The notes: generated by a model from the sequence alone, not told the origin. 64,000 nt of DNA from Bog-532 sp963732345 (GCA_963732345.1 CAVSZI010000018.1:248001-312000); one strand, 5' to 3'; shown: positions 8,646-17,456, counted from the first letter of the stretch. Made by a program: numbers and translations.

Positions 8646-9338
8646 ATGGACGCGACGGCGATTATCACCGGCGGCTCCGGTGGCCTGGGGACCGCGGTGG
8701 TCGAGGAGTTCATCGCGGCGGGCTGGCGGGTCGTGGTGCCGTGGATCGAGGAAAGCGAACTGAAGCGGCTGCCGGACCTTCCGCACCTGGTCGCCGCGCA
8801 GGCCGACCTGTTTGATCCGGACTCGGCGCAGGAGGTGGCGTCGCTGGCCGCCGGGTCGCCCCGAGCCCCGCTGCGTGCCGTGGTCAACCTCGTCGGCGGG
8901 TTCGCGGTGGGCGGCCGGGTGCACGAGACGCCGATCGAGGAGTTCGAGCAGCAGATCCGGCTGAATCTGCGCCCGCTGTACCTCACCACCCAGGCGGCGC
9001 TGCCGGAACTGATATCCGGCGGTGGGGGCGCGGTGGTGTGCGTGTCCAGCCGCGCCGCCACCCACCCGTTCCCCGGGGCGGCGGGCTACGTGACCGGCAA
9101 GGCGGCCGTCCTCGCCCTGGCCGACACGCTCGCCGTGGAGTACGCGAAGAACAACATCCGGGTCAACACGGTCGTGCCGAGCGTGATCGACACACCCGGC
9201 AACCGGGCTGCGCAGCCCGATGCCGACTACTCGACGTGGGTCGCGCCGTCGCGCATCGCGCGCGTCGTCCGTTTCCTGTGCGAGGACTCCTCCGACGCCA
9301 TCTACGGCGCGCACATTCCCGTGTACGGCACGCCCTAG
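8646..9338 (+). CDS. SDR family oxidoreductase
   Basis: A 230-residue short-chain dehydrogenase/reductase with the Rossmann motif T-G-G-S-G-G-L-G near residue 8 and the active site S-S-R plus Y-V-T-G-K (Tyr-x3-Lys). It would oxidise or reduce an alcohol/ketone with NAD(P). Translational coupling to the preceding acyl-CoA dehydrogenase suggests a role in processing the same acyl chain, for example as a hydroxyacyl dehydrogenase, but the substrate is not evident. The start ATG 8646 follows GAGACAAGGGATGATTC. Confidence 0.85.
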   Translation: MDATAIITGGSGGLGTAVVEEFIAAGWRVVVPWIEESELKRLPDLPHLVAAQADLFDPDSAQEVASLAAGSPRAPLRAVVNLVGGFAVGGRVHETPIEEFEQQIRLNLRPLYLTTQAALPELISGGGGAVVCVSSRAATHPFPGAAGYVTGKAAVLALADTLAVEYAKNNIRVNTVVPSVIDTPGNRAAQPDADYSTWVAPSRIARVVRFLCEDSSDAIYGAHIPVYGTP

Positions 9339-9474
9339 GCTTCCCGCTCGATCCCTTCGCAAGTCCCGGACCCTGGGCGCGGGCTCCGGAGCCGAACATG
9401 AACCGATGCGGGACCGGTGCAGCGTGCCGCGAGCGCACGGATAGAGTCGAAGCAGAAGGGAGCCGACGCTGGGT

Positions 9475-10419
9475 ATGGACGATCGCGCGACCGGTGGTCC
9501 GGGTTCGCTAGGTCCGCTGGATTCGCCGGGTCCGCCTGGCGCGAGCCGCGAGCCTGGGCTTCTCCGGCTCGGCCGTCAGGAGTTTCCCCCGGACCGGTTG
9601 CTGGTCATGGCCATCGTCAACCGGACGCCCGACTCCTTTTACCGGCCCGGCATCACGTGGGATGAGGCGGCCGCGCTGGAACGCCTGCACACGGTGGTCG
9701 CCGAAGGCGCGGACATCGTCGATATCGGCGGAGTGCCCGCCAAGCCAGGCGCTGAGGTGACGGTGGATGAGGAGATCCGCCGAACGATCCCGTTCGTCGA
9801 GGCGGTGCGCGAGGCCTACCCCAACCTGGTGATCAGCATCGACACCTGGCGCAACGAGGTCGGCCGGGCGGCCTGTGGGGCAGGCGCGGATCTGCTCAAC
9901 GACACCTGGAGCGGCTGGGATCCGAAGCTGGCGGAGGTGGCGGGGGAGTTTGACGTCGGCCTGGTGTGCTCGCACGCAGGCGGGCTGCAGCCGCGGACCC
10001 GCGTGTTCCGCGCGGCGTACGCCGACGTCATGGCCGATGTCCTGGACCGGACTCTGGGCTTGGCGCAGCGCGCGATGCGGGCCGGGGTCGACCCGTCCCG
10101 GATTCTCATTGATCCGGCACATGACTTCGGAAAGAACACCTGGCACTCGCTGGAGATCTCACGTCGTCTGGCTGCCATGACCGCCACCGGCTGGCCGGTG
10201 CTGGTTTCCGTGTCGAACAAGGACTTTGTCGGCGAGACGCTGGGCGCGGGCGTCGAGGACCGTCTGGCGGGCACGCTGGCCGTCACCTCGGTCGCGGCCT
10301 GGCTGGGAGCGAGAGTGTTCCGCGCACACCACGTGGAGCAGACACGCCAGGCGCTGGACATGGTCGCGGCCATCAAGGGTGATTTTCAGCCCGCCGGGGT
10401 CCTGAAGGGGCTGGTCTAG
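9475..10419 (+). CDS. folP2: Dihydropteroate synthase homologue, FolP2 type
   Basis: A 314-residue TIM-barrel protein of the dihydropteroate synthase family. It has M-A-I-V-N-R-T-P-D-S-F-Y in place of the FolP1 wording (NVTPDSFSDGG), plus D-I-G-G-V, I-D-P-A-H-D-F-G-K-N and the final F-R-A-H-H-V motif. Length, the low-complexity N-terminal 30 residues and the K-N-T-W-H phrase match the mycobacterial FolP2 (Rv1207) group, which has been reported not to replace FolP1 in folate synthesis; its true role is unclear. ATG 9475 follows AGAAGGGAGC; an internal ATG at 9608 would remove only the variable leader. In mycobacteria this gene sits in a small conserved cluster; that cluster is not present here. 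Confidence 0.88.
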   Translation: MDDRATGGPGSLGPLDSPGPPGASREPGLLRLGRQEFPPDRLLVMAIVNRTPDSFYRPGITWDEAAALERLHTVVAEGADIVDIGGVPAKPGAEVTVDEEIRRTIPFVEAVREAYPNLVISIDTWRNEVGRAACGAGADLLNDTWSGWDPKLAEVAGEFDVGLVCSHAGGLQPRTRVFRAAYADVMADVLDRTLGLAQRAMRAGVDPSRILIDPAHDFGKNTWHSLEISRRLAAMTATGWPVLVSVSNKDFVGETLGAGVEDRLAGTLAVTSVAAWLGARVFRAHHVEQTRQALDMVAAIKGDFQPAGVLKGLV

Positions 10420-10426
10420 CAATGCT

Positions 10427-10472
10427 GCGTCCGGGGACCCAGCAGCGCACGCGGCGTCCGGGGACCCAGCAG
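10427..10472. repeat. 19-bp direct repeat
   Basis: GCGTCCGGGGACCCAGCAG occurs at 10427-10445 and again at 10454-10472, with 8 bp between. The second copy ends on the G of the GTG start at 10472, so the repeat occupies the intergenic spacer and the ribosome-site region of the next gene. Confidence 0.8.
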
Positions 10473-11170
10473 TGATCATCCGCGCCGCCCTATGCCCGTC
10501 CCCGCCGCTGCTGGCGCGAGAGCTGACCGGACGTGACCCGCTCGTTTCGGGCCTGCGCGAAGCCTGCGCCGAAGTCACCGCCGGCCTGGTCGACGCCGAC
10601 CCCGACGTCATCATTGTCGTCGGGTCCGCCCCCGAGACCTCAGCCTGGGACTCCGCCAGCCTCGTGGACCTGTCCGCTTTCGCCCCGGCACTGGAGGCCG
10701 GTGGCACACCGGGCCTGCCGTTGTCGCTCGGGCTGGGCGCGCTCCTTCTGAACCAGGCCGGCTACTCCGGGCCACGGGTCCTGCAGGCGGTCGGCGAGCG
10801 CGAGCCGACGGCGCGCTGCGCCGAGCTCGGTGACAAGCTCTCGGCATCCGTGGGCCGCGCCGCCCTGCTCGTGCTGGGGGACGGCAGTGCGCGCCGAAGC
10901 CTCACCGCCCCGGGCCACTTGGACGAACGCGCCGCCACGTTCGACGCCCAGGTCGAACGGGCCATCAGGGATGGCGATCTGGCCGCGCTGGCCGCGGTGG
11001 ACGAAGCCCTGGCCCGTGACCTGATGGCGACCGGCCGCCCCGCCTGGCAGGTCCTGGCCGGCGCGATGGGTACTGGGCACCCCGCCACGCAGGTCCTGTA
11101 CGCGGACGCCCCCTTCGGGGTGACTTACCTCGTGGCGCATTTCGAAGCCGTACCGAACGGCGCTGGCTAG
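10472..11170 (+). CDS. Class III extradiol dioxygenase subunit B-like protein
   Basis: A 232-residue protein resembling the small group of actinobacterial proteins related to the catalytic subunit of class III extradiol dioxygenases (LigB fold). The N-terminal I-I-R-A-A-L-C-P-S-P-P-L-L and the late H-P-A-T-Q-V-L-Y-A-D-A-P-F-G-V-T-Y match that group. The usual metal-binding His pair near the N-terminus is not visible, so ring-cleaving activity is doubtful. GTG 10472 is the only early start; it falls in the second copy of a 19-bp repeat and lacks a ribosome-binding site of its own. It follows folP2 by 52 bp on the same strand. Confidence 0.65.
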   Translation: MIIRAALCPSPPLLARELTGRDPLVSGLREACAEVTAGLVDADPDVIIVVGSAPETSAWDSASLVDLSAFAPALEAGGTPGLPLSLGLGALLLNQAGYSGPRVLQAVGEREPTARCAELGDKLSASVGRAALLVLGDGSARRSLTAPGHLDERAATFDAQVERAIRDGDLAALAAVDEALARDLMATGRPAWQVLAGAMGTGHPATQVLYADAPFGVTYLVAHFEAVPNGAG

Positions 11171-11238
11171 CCGGGTGCGAGGTGAATCGGGGCCCGGGGC
11201 GCACCCAACTCCGCCTGCCTGATCCGGCACCGGCGGGG

Positions 11239-11318
11239 ATGCAGCGCGGCAGGGATGCGGCGCGGCGGGGATGCGGCGCGGCGGGAATGCGGCGCGGCAG
11301 GGATGCGGCGCGGCGGAG
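11239..11318. repeat. Five 16-bp tandem repeats
   Basis: Five units of consensus ATGCGGCGCGGCGGGG (variants differ at 1-2 positions) run without gaps from 11239. A sixth, decayed unit continues to about 11338. The unit length is not a multiple of three and the array lies in the convergent spacer between the dioxygenase-like gene and the racemase gene, so it is non-coding. Replication slippage is the likely origin. Confidence 0.85.
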
Positions 11319-11358
11319 TTGCAGCCAGCGCGGTGGGGCGGAGCCTTTCTCCCGGGGG

Positions 11359-12453
11359 TCAGGCCTTCCAGTCGGCCAGGATCGCCTCGGTGTCCGCGCC
11401 GGGGGGCGGGGGAGCCGTCGGGCGGGCCGCGGGCGTCCGGGAGAACCGGGGCGCTGGGGCCGCCTGCTCGATACCGTCGAGCGTGATGACCGACTGCCGC
11501 GCCGCCATGTGCGGGTGCGAGCTCACCTCGCCGAACGACAGCACCGGGGTCACGCACGCGTCGGTGCCGGCGAAGATCTCGGTCCACTCGTCGCGCGGCC
11601 GGCTGGCGAGCACTTCGGTGAACCGGGCCCGCAGCCGGGGCCAGCCGGACCGGTCACCCTGCGCGGGCAGATCCTCCTCCGCGATGCCCAGCCCCGCGAG
11701 GAACTGGGCGTAGAACTGGGGTTCGAGGGCGCCCACCGCGATCCACCGGCCGTCGGCGCAGGCGTAGGTGCTGTAGAACGGCGCGCCCCCGTCCAGCAGG
11801 TTCGCGCCCCGCTCGTCGCTCCAGGTGCCGGCGCCGCGGAACGCCCACATCATCTGCATCAGCACGCTGGCGCCGTCGACCATGGCCGCGTCCACCACCT
11901 GGCCCTCGCCGGAGCGCTCGCGCTCCCACAGCGCGGCCAGCACCCCGGCGACCAGGAACATGGAGCCGCCGCCGAAGTCGCCGACCAGGTTCAGCGGGAC
12001 CGTGGGCGGGCGGTCGCCGGGACCCATCGCGTGCAGGGCGCCGGTCAGCGAGATGTAGTTCAGGTCGTGCCCGGCCTGTGAGGCCATCGGGCCGTCCTGC
12101 CCCCAGCCGGTCATCCGGCCGTAGATGAGCCGGAGATTGACCGCCCGGCAGTGCTGCGGCCCCACGCCGAGCCGTTCGGCCACACCCGGCCGGAAGCCCT
12201 CCAGCAGTACGTCGGCCTTGGCCGCCAGGCGCAGCGCCAGGTCCCGGCCACTGTCCGCCTTGAGGTCAGCGGTCACCGAACGGCGGTTGCGCAGCAGGTA
12301 GTCGGGATTGTCCCCGGCCAGGCCGAATCCTGCCACCGGCCGGTCCACCCGCACCACGTCGGCGCCCAGGTCGGCAAGGATCATCGCCGCGTGCGGTCCC
12401 GGGCCGAGCCCGGCGAGTTCGAGCACCCGCAGCTCCCGCAGCGGACCGGACAT
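11359..12453 (-). CDS. Alpha-methylacyl-CoA racemase / family III CoA-transferase
   Basis: A 364-residue member of the CaiB/BaiF (family III) fold. The catalytic pair typical of alpha-methylacyl-CoA racemase is present: H129 in G-H-D-L-N-Y-I and D159 in G-D-F-G-G-G, almost at the positions known from the mycobacterial enzyme (His126, Asp156). Such enzymes interconvert 2R- and 2S-methylacyl-CoA so that branched chains can enter beta-oxidation. It is the last gene of a minus-strand set with a hydroxyacyl-CoA dehydrogenase and a GntR regulator, opposite a thiolase and an acyl-CoA dehydrogenase, which fits a branched-acyl or sterol side-chain pathway. ATG 12453 starts at the conserved LRVLELAG region. 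Confidence 0.87.
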   Translation of the reverse strand: MSGPLRELRVLELAGLGPGPHAAMILADLGADVVRVDRPVAGFGLAGDNPDYLLRNRRSVTADLKADSGRDLALRLAAKADVLLEGFRPGVAERLGVGPQHCRAVNLRLIYGRMTGWGQDGPMASQAGHDLNYISLTGALHAMGPGDRPPTVPLNLVGDFGGGSMFLVAGVLAALWERERSGEGQVVDAAMVDGASVLMQMMWAFRGAGTWSDERGANLLDGGAPFYSTYACADGRWIAVGALEPQFYAQFLAGLGIAEEDLPAQGDRSGWPRLRARFTEVLASRPRDEWTEIFAGTDACVTPVLSFGEVSSHPHMAARQSVITLDGIEQAAPAPRFSRTPAARPTAPPPPGADTEAILADWKA

Positions 12454-12492
12454 GCAAACTCCTCTCAGCGATGGCTCTCCGGCTCCGGGTCG

Positions 12493-13254
12493 TCACCGCG
12501 GGCTCATCCGGATGGCGCCATCGAGCCGGATGGTCTCCCCGTTGAGCATGGGGTTCTCCACGATGTGCCGGACCAGGGCGGCGTATTCGGCCGGGTCGCC
12601 GAGCCGGGACGGGTGCGGCACCTGCGCGCCGAGGGATTCGATGGCCTCCGGGGAGAGCGCGGCGAACAGCGGCGTATGGAACAGGCCAGGCGCGATGGTG
12701 ACCACGCGGATCTTCAGACTGGCCAGGTCACGGGCGATGGGCAGGGTCATGCCGACGATGCCGCCCTTGGACGCGGAGTAGGCCGCCTGCCCGATCTGGC
12801 CGTCGAACGCGGCCACCGAGGCGGTGTTGACGATCACACCCCGCTCCTCGCCGCTCTCGGGAGCCTGGCTGGTCCGCTCGGCGGCCAGCCGGATGACGTT
12901 GAACGTGCCGACCAGGTTGACGTTGATCACCTTGGTGAAGGCGTCAAGGGGGAATGGCCCGTTCTTGCCGACCGTCCGGATGCCGTTGCCGATTCCGGCG
13001 CAGTTCACGGTGATGCGCAGGATGCCCAGCTGGCCGGCCGCATCCAGGGCGGCGGTCACGCTCGCGGGCGAGGTCACGTCGCCGGGCGCGAACACGGCCC
13101 GCTCGCCCAGGTCCTCCGCGATCGTCTTGCCCTGGGACGCCGGGAGGTCGAGGATGACCACCCGGGCCCCTTGAGCGTGCAGTTCCCGCACGGTGGCCAG
13201 GCCGAGGCCCGAAGCGCCACCGGTCACCAGGGCAACAGTATCCGCTATTTTCAC
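12493..13254 (-). CDS. 3-hydroxyacyl-CoA dehydrogenase, type II (SDR)
   Basis: A 253-residue SDR close to the HSD17B10/type II 3-hydroxyacyl-CoA dehydrogenase group, which oxidises 3-hydroxyacyl-CoA with NAD in beta-oxidation. Visible motifs are T-G-G-A-S-G-L-G, the N-C-A-G-I turn, N-T-A-S-V and the catalytic Y-S-A-S-K. The phrase I-A-P-G-L-F-H-T-P-L near 190 is typical of that subgroup. ATG 13254 lies 19 bp after the regulator's stop and 39 bp separate this gene from the racemase, so the three form one operon. Confidence 0.87.
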   Translation of the reverse strand: MKIADTVALVTGGASGLGLATVRELHAQGARVVILDLPASQGKTIAEDLGERAVFAPGDVTSPASVTAALDAAGQLGILRITVNCAGIGNGIRTVGKNGPFPLDAFTKVINVNLVGTFNVIRLAAERTSQAPESGEERGVIVNTASVAAFDGQIGQAAYSASKGGIVGMTLPIARDLASLKIRVVTIAPGLFHTPLFAALSPEAIESLGAQVPHPSRLGDPAEYAALVRHIVENPMLNGETIRLDGAIRMSPR

Positions 13255-13273
13255 GCTTTCCTCCCGAGCGAGG

Positions 13274-14095
13274 TCAGTAGAGGAGGTCGACGACCCGGGT
13301 GTCGGCGTCGGGGATCAGGTACTGGCGGAGGCCGCGCATATGGCTGGCCCAGTGCTTCTCCGCGCCGTCACCGTCGCGTGCGCCGACGAATTCCACGAGC
13401 TTGTCGCAGGAGCGCAGCGCGCGCCGGTTATCCGCCTCGATCTCCTCCGGCGACCGGGTGGTCTCGCTGAAGGTCCGCTCGATGTGCCGGTTGATGATCT
13501 CTGTGAGCATCCCGACCACCGCGGTCAGCGTCTTGTTGGCGGACAGCTCGACCACGCTGTGGTGGAACGCCGTGGTCATCCGGCCGAAGGTCAGCGGGTC
13601 ACCGACGCTGTCGCGCAGCTGGTCCAGGGCGGCCGCGAGCTGCTTGCGGTCCGCGGCGGTGCCCCCCTCGGCGAGACGGCGGGCGGCGGCGGGCTCGATG
13701 ATCGTCCGCGCCTCGTACACGTCCTTCAGGGTGGTGCCGGTCAGCGTGAGCAGCATGCCGAACTGGGCGGCGGCGGCCTCGGGCCCGGGCACGGTCACCC
13801 GGGCACCGCCCGGCGGCCCGCGCCGGATGGTGACGAGTGAGTCCGATTCCAGCAGCCGGAACGCCTCCCGCAGCGTGGGACGGGAGACCCCGAACTGTTC
13901 CATCAGCTCGGGCTCGGTCGGCAGCCATTCGCCGTCGGTGAGCTCGCCGCGCGCGATCATCTGGCGGATACGGGCCGCCACCATGTCGGCCATCTTCAGC
14001 GGCCGGACGCGGTAGTCGGTCATGCTCGACGAGCGCGCGCCCACCGGTCTCGTCACGGCGCCATCTCCGTCCGGGCCAGGTTTCGGTTGCTCCAT
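13274..14095 (-). CDS. GntR/FadR-type transcriptional regulator (FCD domain)
   Basis: A 273-residue regulator with an N-terminal winged helix (residues about 40-105; V-S-R-P-T-L-R-E-A-F-R-L-L is the recognition helix) and a C-terminal all-helical FCD domain with scattered Asp/His residues that usually bind a metal and an acid ligand. It is the first gene of the minus operon and lies head to head with the thiolase gene, so it most likely controls the 14.1-14.3 kb intergenic promoters and responds to an acyl-CoA or organic acid. ATG 14095 is the longest start; an ATG 24 codons downstream (14023) would still keep the whole helix-turn-helix and may be the true one. Confidence 0.88.
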   Translation of the reverse strand: MEQPKPGPDGDGAVTRPVGARSSSMTDYRVRPLKMADMVAARIRQMIARGELTDGEWLPTEPELMEQFGVSRPTLREAFRLLESDSLVTIRRGPPGGARVTVPGPEAAAAQFGMLLTLTGTTLKDVYEARTIIEPAAARRLAEGGTAADRKQLAAALDQLRDSVGDPLTFGRMTTAFHHSVVELSANKTLTAVVGMLTEIINRHIERTFSETTRSPEEIEADNRRALRSCDKLVEFVGARDGDGAEKHWASHMRGLRQYLIPDADTRVVDLLY

Positions 14096-14314
14096 ACTAC
14101 CGACAAAGAATCTAAATTCCTATGACCCGGAGCCCGCTGGGGAATCTCCGCGTCGGACGTCCTGCCCGCCCGGGCGGGCAGGTAAATCCCGGCCGGCTGC
14201 TTTCGCGAGATCAGATAGTTTCTATAGATTCAATGGTGATCAGCGTGTTAGCCTGGCGGGGTACCCGAATATCCCGGGATTGCGGCCGGTCCCGGCGACC
14301 TGGAGGACGGCTCA
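14096..14314. promoter_or_regulatory. Divergent promoter/operator region of the GntR-controlled genes
   Basis: The 219-bp spacer holds two patches clearly richer in A+T than their surroundings: GAATCTAAATTC (14108-14119, an imperfect palindrome with GAAT/ATTC arms) and about 14208-14240 around GATAGTTTCTATAGATTC. Both contain AATCTA or its complement. They are the natural operator candidates for the adjacent GntR protein; the assignment is inference. Confidence 0.45.
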
Positions 14315-15460
14315 GTGCGTGACGCGGTAATCGTGGCGGCAGTGCGGACACCGGTAGGCAGGCGCAACGGGGGACTTTCGGGGGTGCATCCGGTCGACCT
14401 CTCGGCGCTTGTGCTCAGGGCGCTCGCCGACCGGACCGCGATCGACCCGGCCGTCGTGGACGATGTGATCTGGGGTTGCGTAAGCCAGGTCGGGGAGCAG
14501 ACCTTCGACATCGCGCGGAACGCGGTGCTGGGAGCGGGCTGGCCCGAGTCCGTGCCGGGCGTGACCGTCGACCGGCAGTGCGGTTCCTCGCAGCAGGCGG
14601 TGCACTTCGCGGCGGCCGGGGTGATCTCCGGCCAGTACGACGTGGCCGTGGCCGGCGGCGTGGAGTCGATGAGCCGGGTCCCGATGGGCTCCTCCATCGG
14701 CCAGGCGTGGCCGTTCGGCGAGAGCTTCCGGGCCCGGTACGACGGCGTGGTGCCGAACCAGGGCATCGGCGCGGAGATGGTCGCCGAGCGGTGGCACCTG
14801 TCCCGCACCCAGTTGGACGAATACAGCCTCGCCTCGCACGAGAGGGCCGCCGCCGCGCAGGACCAGGGCGGGTACGACGAGCAGATCGTGCCGGTGACCA
14901 CGCCCGACGGCACAGTGGTCACCAAGGACGAGGGCATCCGGCGCGGCGGCACGCTGGAGACCCTGGCGAAGCTCAAGCCGGCGTTCAAGCCGGACGGCGT
15001 GATCACGGCCGGGAACAGCTCACAGATCAGCGACGGCTCGGCCGCGCTGCTCGTCACCACCAGCGCGAAGGCCGCCGAGCTCGGGCTGACCCCGCTGGCG
15101 CGGATACACACCGCGGTGCTGGCCGCCGCCGATCCGGTGATCATGCTGACCGCGCCGATCCCCGCCACCAGGAAGGCCCTGCAGCGCAGCGGGCTGACCA
15201 TCGACCAGATCGGGGCGGCCGAGATCAACGAGGCGTTCGCACCGGTGCCGCTGGCCTGGCTGGCTGAGCTGGGCGCTGACCCCAAGGTGCTGAACCCGAA
15301 CGGCGGCGCCATCGCCCTGGGCCACCCGCTGGGCGCCAGCGGGGCCCGCGCGATGACCACGCTCGCGTACCGCATGCGGGACCACGGGACCCGCTACGGG
15401 CTCCAGGCCATGTGCGAGGGCGGCGGCCAGGCCAACGCCACCATCCTCGAACTGCTTTAG
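14315..15460 (+). CDS. Thiolase (acetyl-CoA acyltransferase)
   Basis: A 381-residue thiolase. The acylated nucleophile is C89 in D-R-Q-C-G-S-S; the second half has H337 in G-H-P-L-G-A-S-G and C367 in M-C-E-G-G-G, so all three catalytic residues are in place. It would cleave 3-ketoacyl-CoA with CoA as the last step of beta-oxidation. GTG 14315 fits the conserved N-terminus R-D-A-V-I-V-A-A-V-R-T-P. It heads a plus-strand pair with an acyl-CoA dehydrogenase 16 bp downstream and diverges from the regulator gene. Confidence 0.92.
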   Translation: MRDAVIVAAVRTPVGRRNGGLSGVHPVDLSALVLRALADRTAIDPAVVDDVIWGCVSQVGEQTFDIARNAVLGAGWPESVPGVTVDRQCGSSQQAVHFAAAGVISGQYDVAVAGGVESMSRVPMGSSIGQAWPFGESFRARYDGVVPNQGIGAEMVAERWHLSRTQLDEYSLASHERAAAAQDQGGYDEQIVPVTTPDGTVVTKDEGIRRGGTLETLAKLKPAFKPDGVITAGNSSQISDGSAALLVTTSAKAAELGLTPLARIHTAVLAAADPVIMLTAPIPATRKALQRSGLTIDQIGAAEINEAFAPVPLAWLAELGADPKVLNPNGGAIALGHPLGASGARAMTTLAYRMRDHGTRYGLQAMCEGGGQANATILELL

Positions 15461-15476
15461 GCGGGGGAAGCAGCGC

Positions 15477-16625
15477 ATGCGGCGCACCGTTTACGACCCG
15501 GAGCACGAGCAGTTCCGCGAGGTCGTGCGGGAGTTCCTGGCGCGTGAGGTCGCGCCGCGCGCGCGGGCCTGGGAGAAGGCCGGAATCGTCGACCGGGAGG
15601 TGTACCGGGCGGCCGGCAAGCACGGCGTGATCGGCTTCAACGTCCCGGAGGAGTTCGGCGGCGGGGGAGTCGATGACTTCCGGTTCAACGCGGTGGTGAC
15701 CGAGGAACTCGCCCGGGCCGGTCCCGGGACTCCTGCGTTCAGCCTGCACAACGACGTCATGGCCCCGTACTTCACGTCGCTCACGACCTCCGCGCAGCGG
15801 CAGCGCTGGCTGCCCGGTTTCGCTTCCGGCGACCTGATCGGGGCGATCGCCATGACCGAGCCGGGCACGGGCAGCGACCTGGCCGGCATCCGGACCCGGG
15901 CAATCCTCGACGGGGACACCTGGATGCTGTCCGGGGCCAAGACCTTCATCTCCTCCGGGATCAACTCCGACCTGGTGATCGTGGTCACCCGGACCAGCCC
16001 CGATCCCGCGGCCGGGCACCGCGCCTTCAGCCTCCTGGTCGTGGAGCGGGGCATGCCCGGCTTCGGCCGCGGCCGGAACCTGGAGAAGATCGGCCTGAAA
16101 TCCCAGGACACCGCGGAGCTGTTCTTCGACCAGGTGCCGGTGCCCGCGGCCAACGTGCTCGGGCAGACCGGGCAGGGCTTCTACCACCTGATGCACAACC
16201 TGCCGGCGGAGCGGATGTCCATCGCCATCAGCGCCGTCGCCGGGGCCCGGGCGATCTTCGCCGAGACGCTGGAGTACGCGAAGAACCGCCAGGCGTTCGG
16301 CCGGCCGATTGGCTCCTTCCAGCACAACCGGTTCGTGCTCGCCGAGCTGGACACCGAACTGGACCTCGCCCAGGTCTTCGTGGACCGCTGCCTGGAGGCC
16401 ATGGTCGCGGGCGAGCTCACCGCGGTCGAGGCGGCCAAGGCCAAGTGGTGGACAACCGAGCTGCAGAAGCGAGTGATCGACGCCTGCCTCCAGATGCACG
16501 GCGGCTACGGCTACATGATGGAGTTCCCGGTGGCCCGGGCCTACCTGGACACGCGCGTCCAGACCATCTACGGCGGTAGCACCGAAATCATGAAGGAGAT
16601 CGTCGGCCGTAGTCTGGGCGTCTGA
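15477..16625 (+). CDS. Acyl-CoA dehydrogenase (mycobacterial FadE-like)
   Basis: A 382-residue acyl-CoA dehydrogenase. Unlike the enzyme at 7.5 kb, the C-terminal motif reads Y-G-G-S-T-E-I, lacking the usual Glu, while a Glu sits in the helix L-P-A-E-R-M. This is the arrangement of long-chain/isovaleryl-type enzymes and many FadE proteins, in which the base moves to that helix. M-T-E-P-G-T-G-S-D and R-Q-A-F-G-R-P-I are conserved. The ATG follows GGGGGAAGCAGCGC closely after the thiolase stop, so the two are co-transcribed. With racemase, hydroxyacyl dehydrogenase and thiolase the locus lacks only an enoyl-CoA hydratase. Confidence 0.92.
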   Translation: MRRTVYDPEHEQFREVVREFLAREVAPRARAWEKAGIVDREVYRAAGKHGVIGFNVPEEFGGGGVDDFRFNAVVTEELARAGPGTPAFSLHNDVMAPYFTSLTTSAQRQRWLPGFASGDLIGAIAMTEPGTGSDLAGIRTRAILDGDTWMLSGAKTFISSGINSDLVIVVTRTSPDPAAGHRAFSLLVVERGMPGFGRGRNLEKIGLKSQDTAELFFDQVPVPAANVLGQTGQGFYHLMHNLPAERMSIAISAVAGARAIFAETLEYAKNRQAFGRPIGSFQHNRFVLAELDTELDLAQVFVDRCLEAMVAGELTAVEAAKAKWWTTELQKRVIDACLQMHGGYGYMMEFPVARAYLDTRVQTIYGGSTEIMKEIVGRSLGV

Positions 16626-16697
16626 GCCCCCGCCCGAAACGGCCTGGCCAAGAGGGCATCGGCAGTTATCTGTATCCGGGGCACGGTTGGCAGGTGA

Positions 16698-17456
16698 TCA
16701 GTCACCATTGTGATCCGGGCCGCCCGCGATCACGTCCTGGAACCAGGTCAGGAGGCGAGTCAATGGCCGCCCGTACCGTTTCTCGCGTGCGATCGCCTTG
16801 GCCAGTTTCCGGGAGCCTTCCGGATAGCGCCGGCGCGCCCAGGGGGAGCCGGGCCGGGCCACTCGGATCGCGCCGACCAGAGCGAAGAGGCTGATGTAGA
16901 CCCCGATAACGCCAGACCAGACCTTTCCCTTCAGCAGGCAGATGGCGGTGAGGGCCAGGTTGATCGCTAGGACGAGAACAATTCCGAGGAATGCCTCCAG
17001 GCGCGCTTCTCGTCCTGAGGAGGGGGTGATGCCCAGCGGGATCCATCCGAGCAGGGCCAGGCCGCACAAGGCGACGGCGATGAAGACGACCTCTACCGAC
17101 AGCCGTCCTCGCTCGCTCCAGTAGACATCCTTCAAGAACAGCACCAGGGCGAATTCGTCCAGCACCAACGCCATCCCGATGCCCAGCAGCGCGGCGGCGG
17201 CGGCCGCCCAGCCCGAACGGGGATTCTGCACGGCCAGGCCGCCGACCCCGCCGGCACACATGAAGACGACCCCGAAGATCGCGTGGTGGAAATGCACCCC
17301 GCCGGGCGTGACGTTGCCTGGCCACCACCTCACTTGGGCACGGATCATCCGGACGCTGAACCGGATAAACAAGAACGCCGCGATAAAGGACACAAAGAAG
17401 CAGAACAGCCGTAGCCGGCCACCGGTCACGATTGCGTGCTGAAACCAGCTATTCAT
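16698..17456 (-). CDS. Polytopic membrane protein of unknown function
   Basis: A 252-residue integral membrane protein with about six hydrophobic segments (near 14-36, 56-78, 84-105, 120-142, 152-175 and 178-198) and a basic cytoplasmic tail (R-R-R-Y-P-E-G-S-R-K). A striking G-V-H-F-H-H-A-I-F-G motif lies at the start of the second segment, and V-L-D-E-F-A-L-V-L-F-L-K-D-V-Y-W in the third contains acidic residues inside or beside the membrane; together these could form a metal or proton site. I do not recognise the family by function. I chose ATG 17456 because the frame upstream of it lacks hydrophobic character and codes Cys/Arg-rich nonsense. Confidence 0.75.
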   Translation of the reverse strand: MNSWFQHAIVTGGRLRLFCFFVSFIAAFLFIRFSVRMIRAQVRWWPGNVTPGGVHFHHAIFGVVFMCAGGVGGLAVQNPRSGWAAAAAALLGIGMALVLDEFALVLFLKDVYWSERGRLSVEVVFIAVALCGLALLGWIPLGITPSSGREARLEAFLGIVLVLAINLALTAICLLKGKVWSGVIGVYISLFALVGAIRVARPGSPWARRRYPEGSRKLAKAIAREKRYGRPLTRLLTWFQDVIAGGPDHNGD

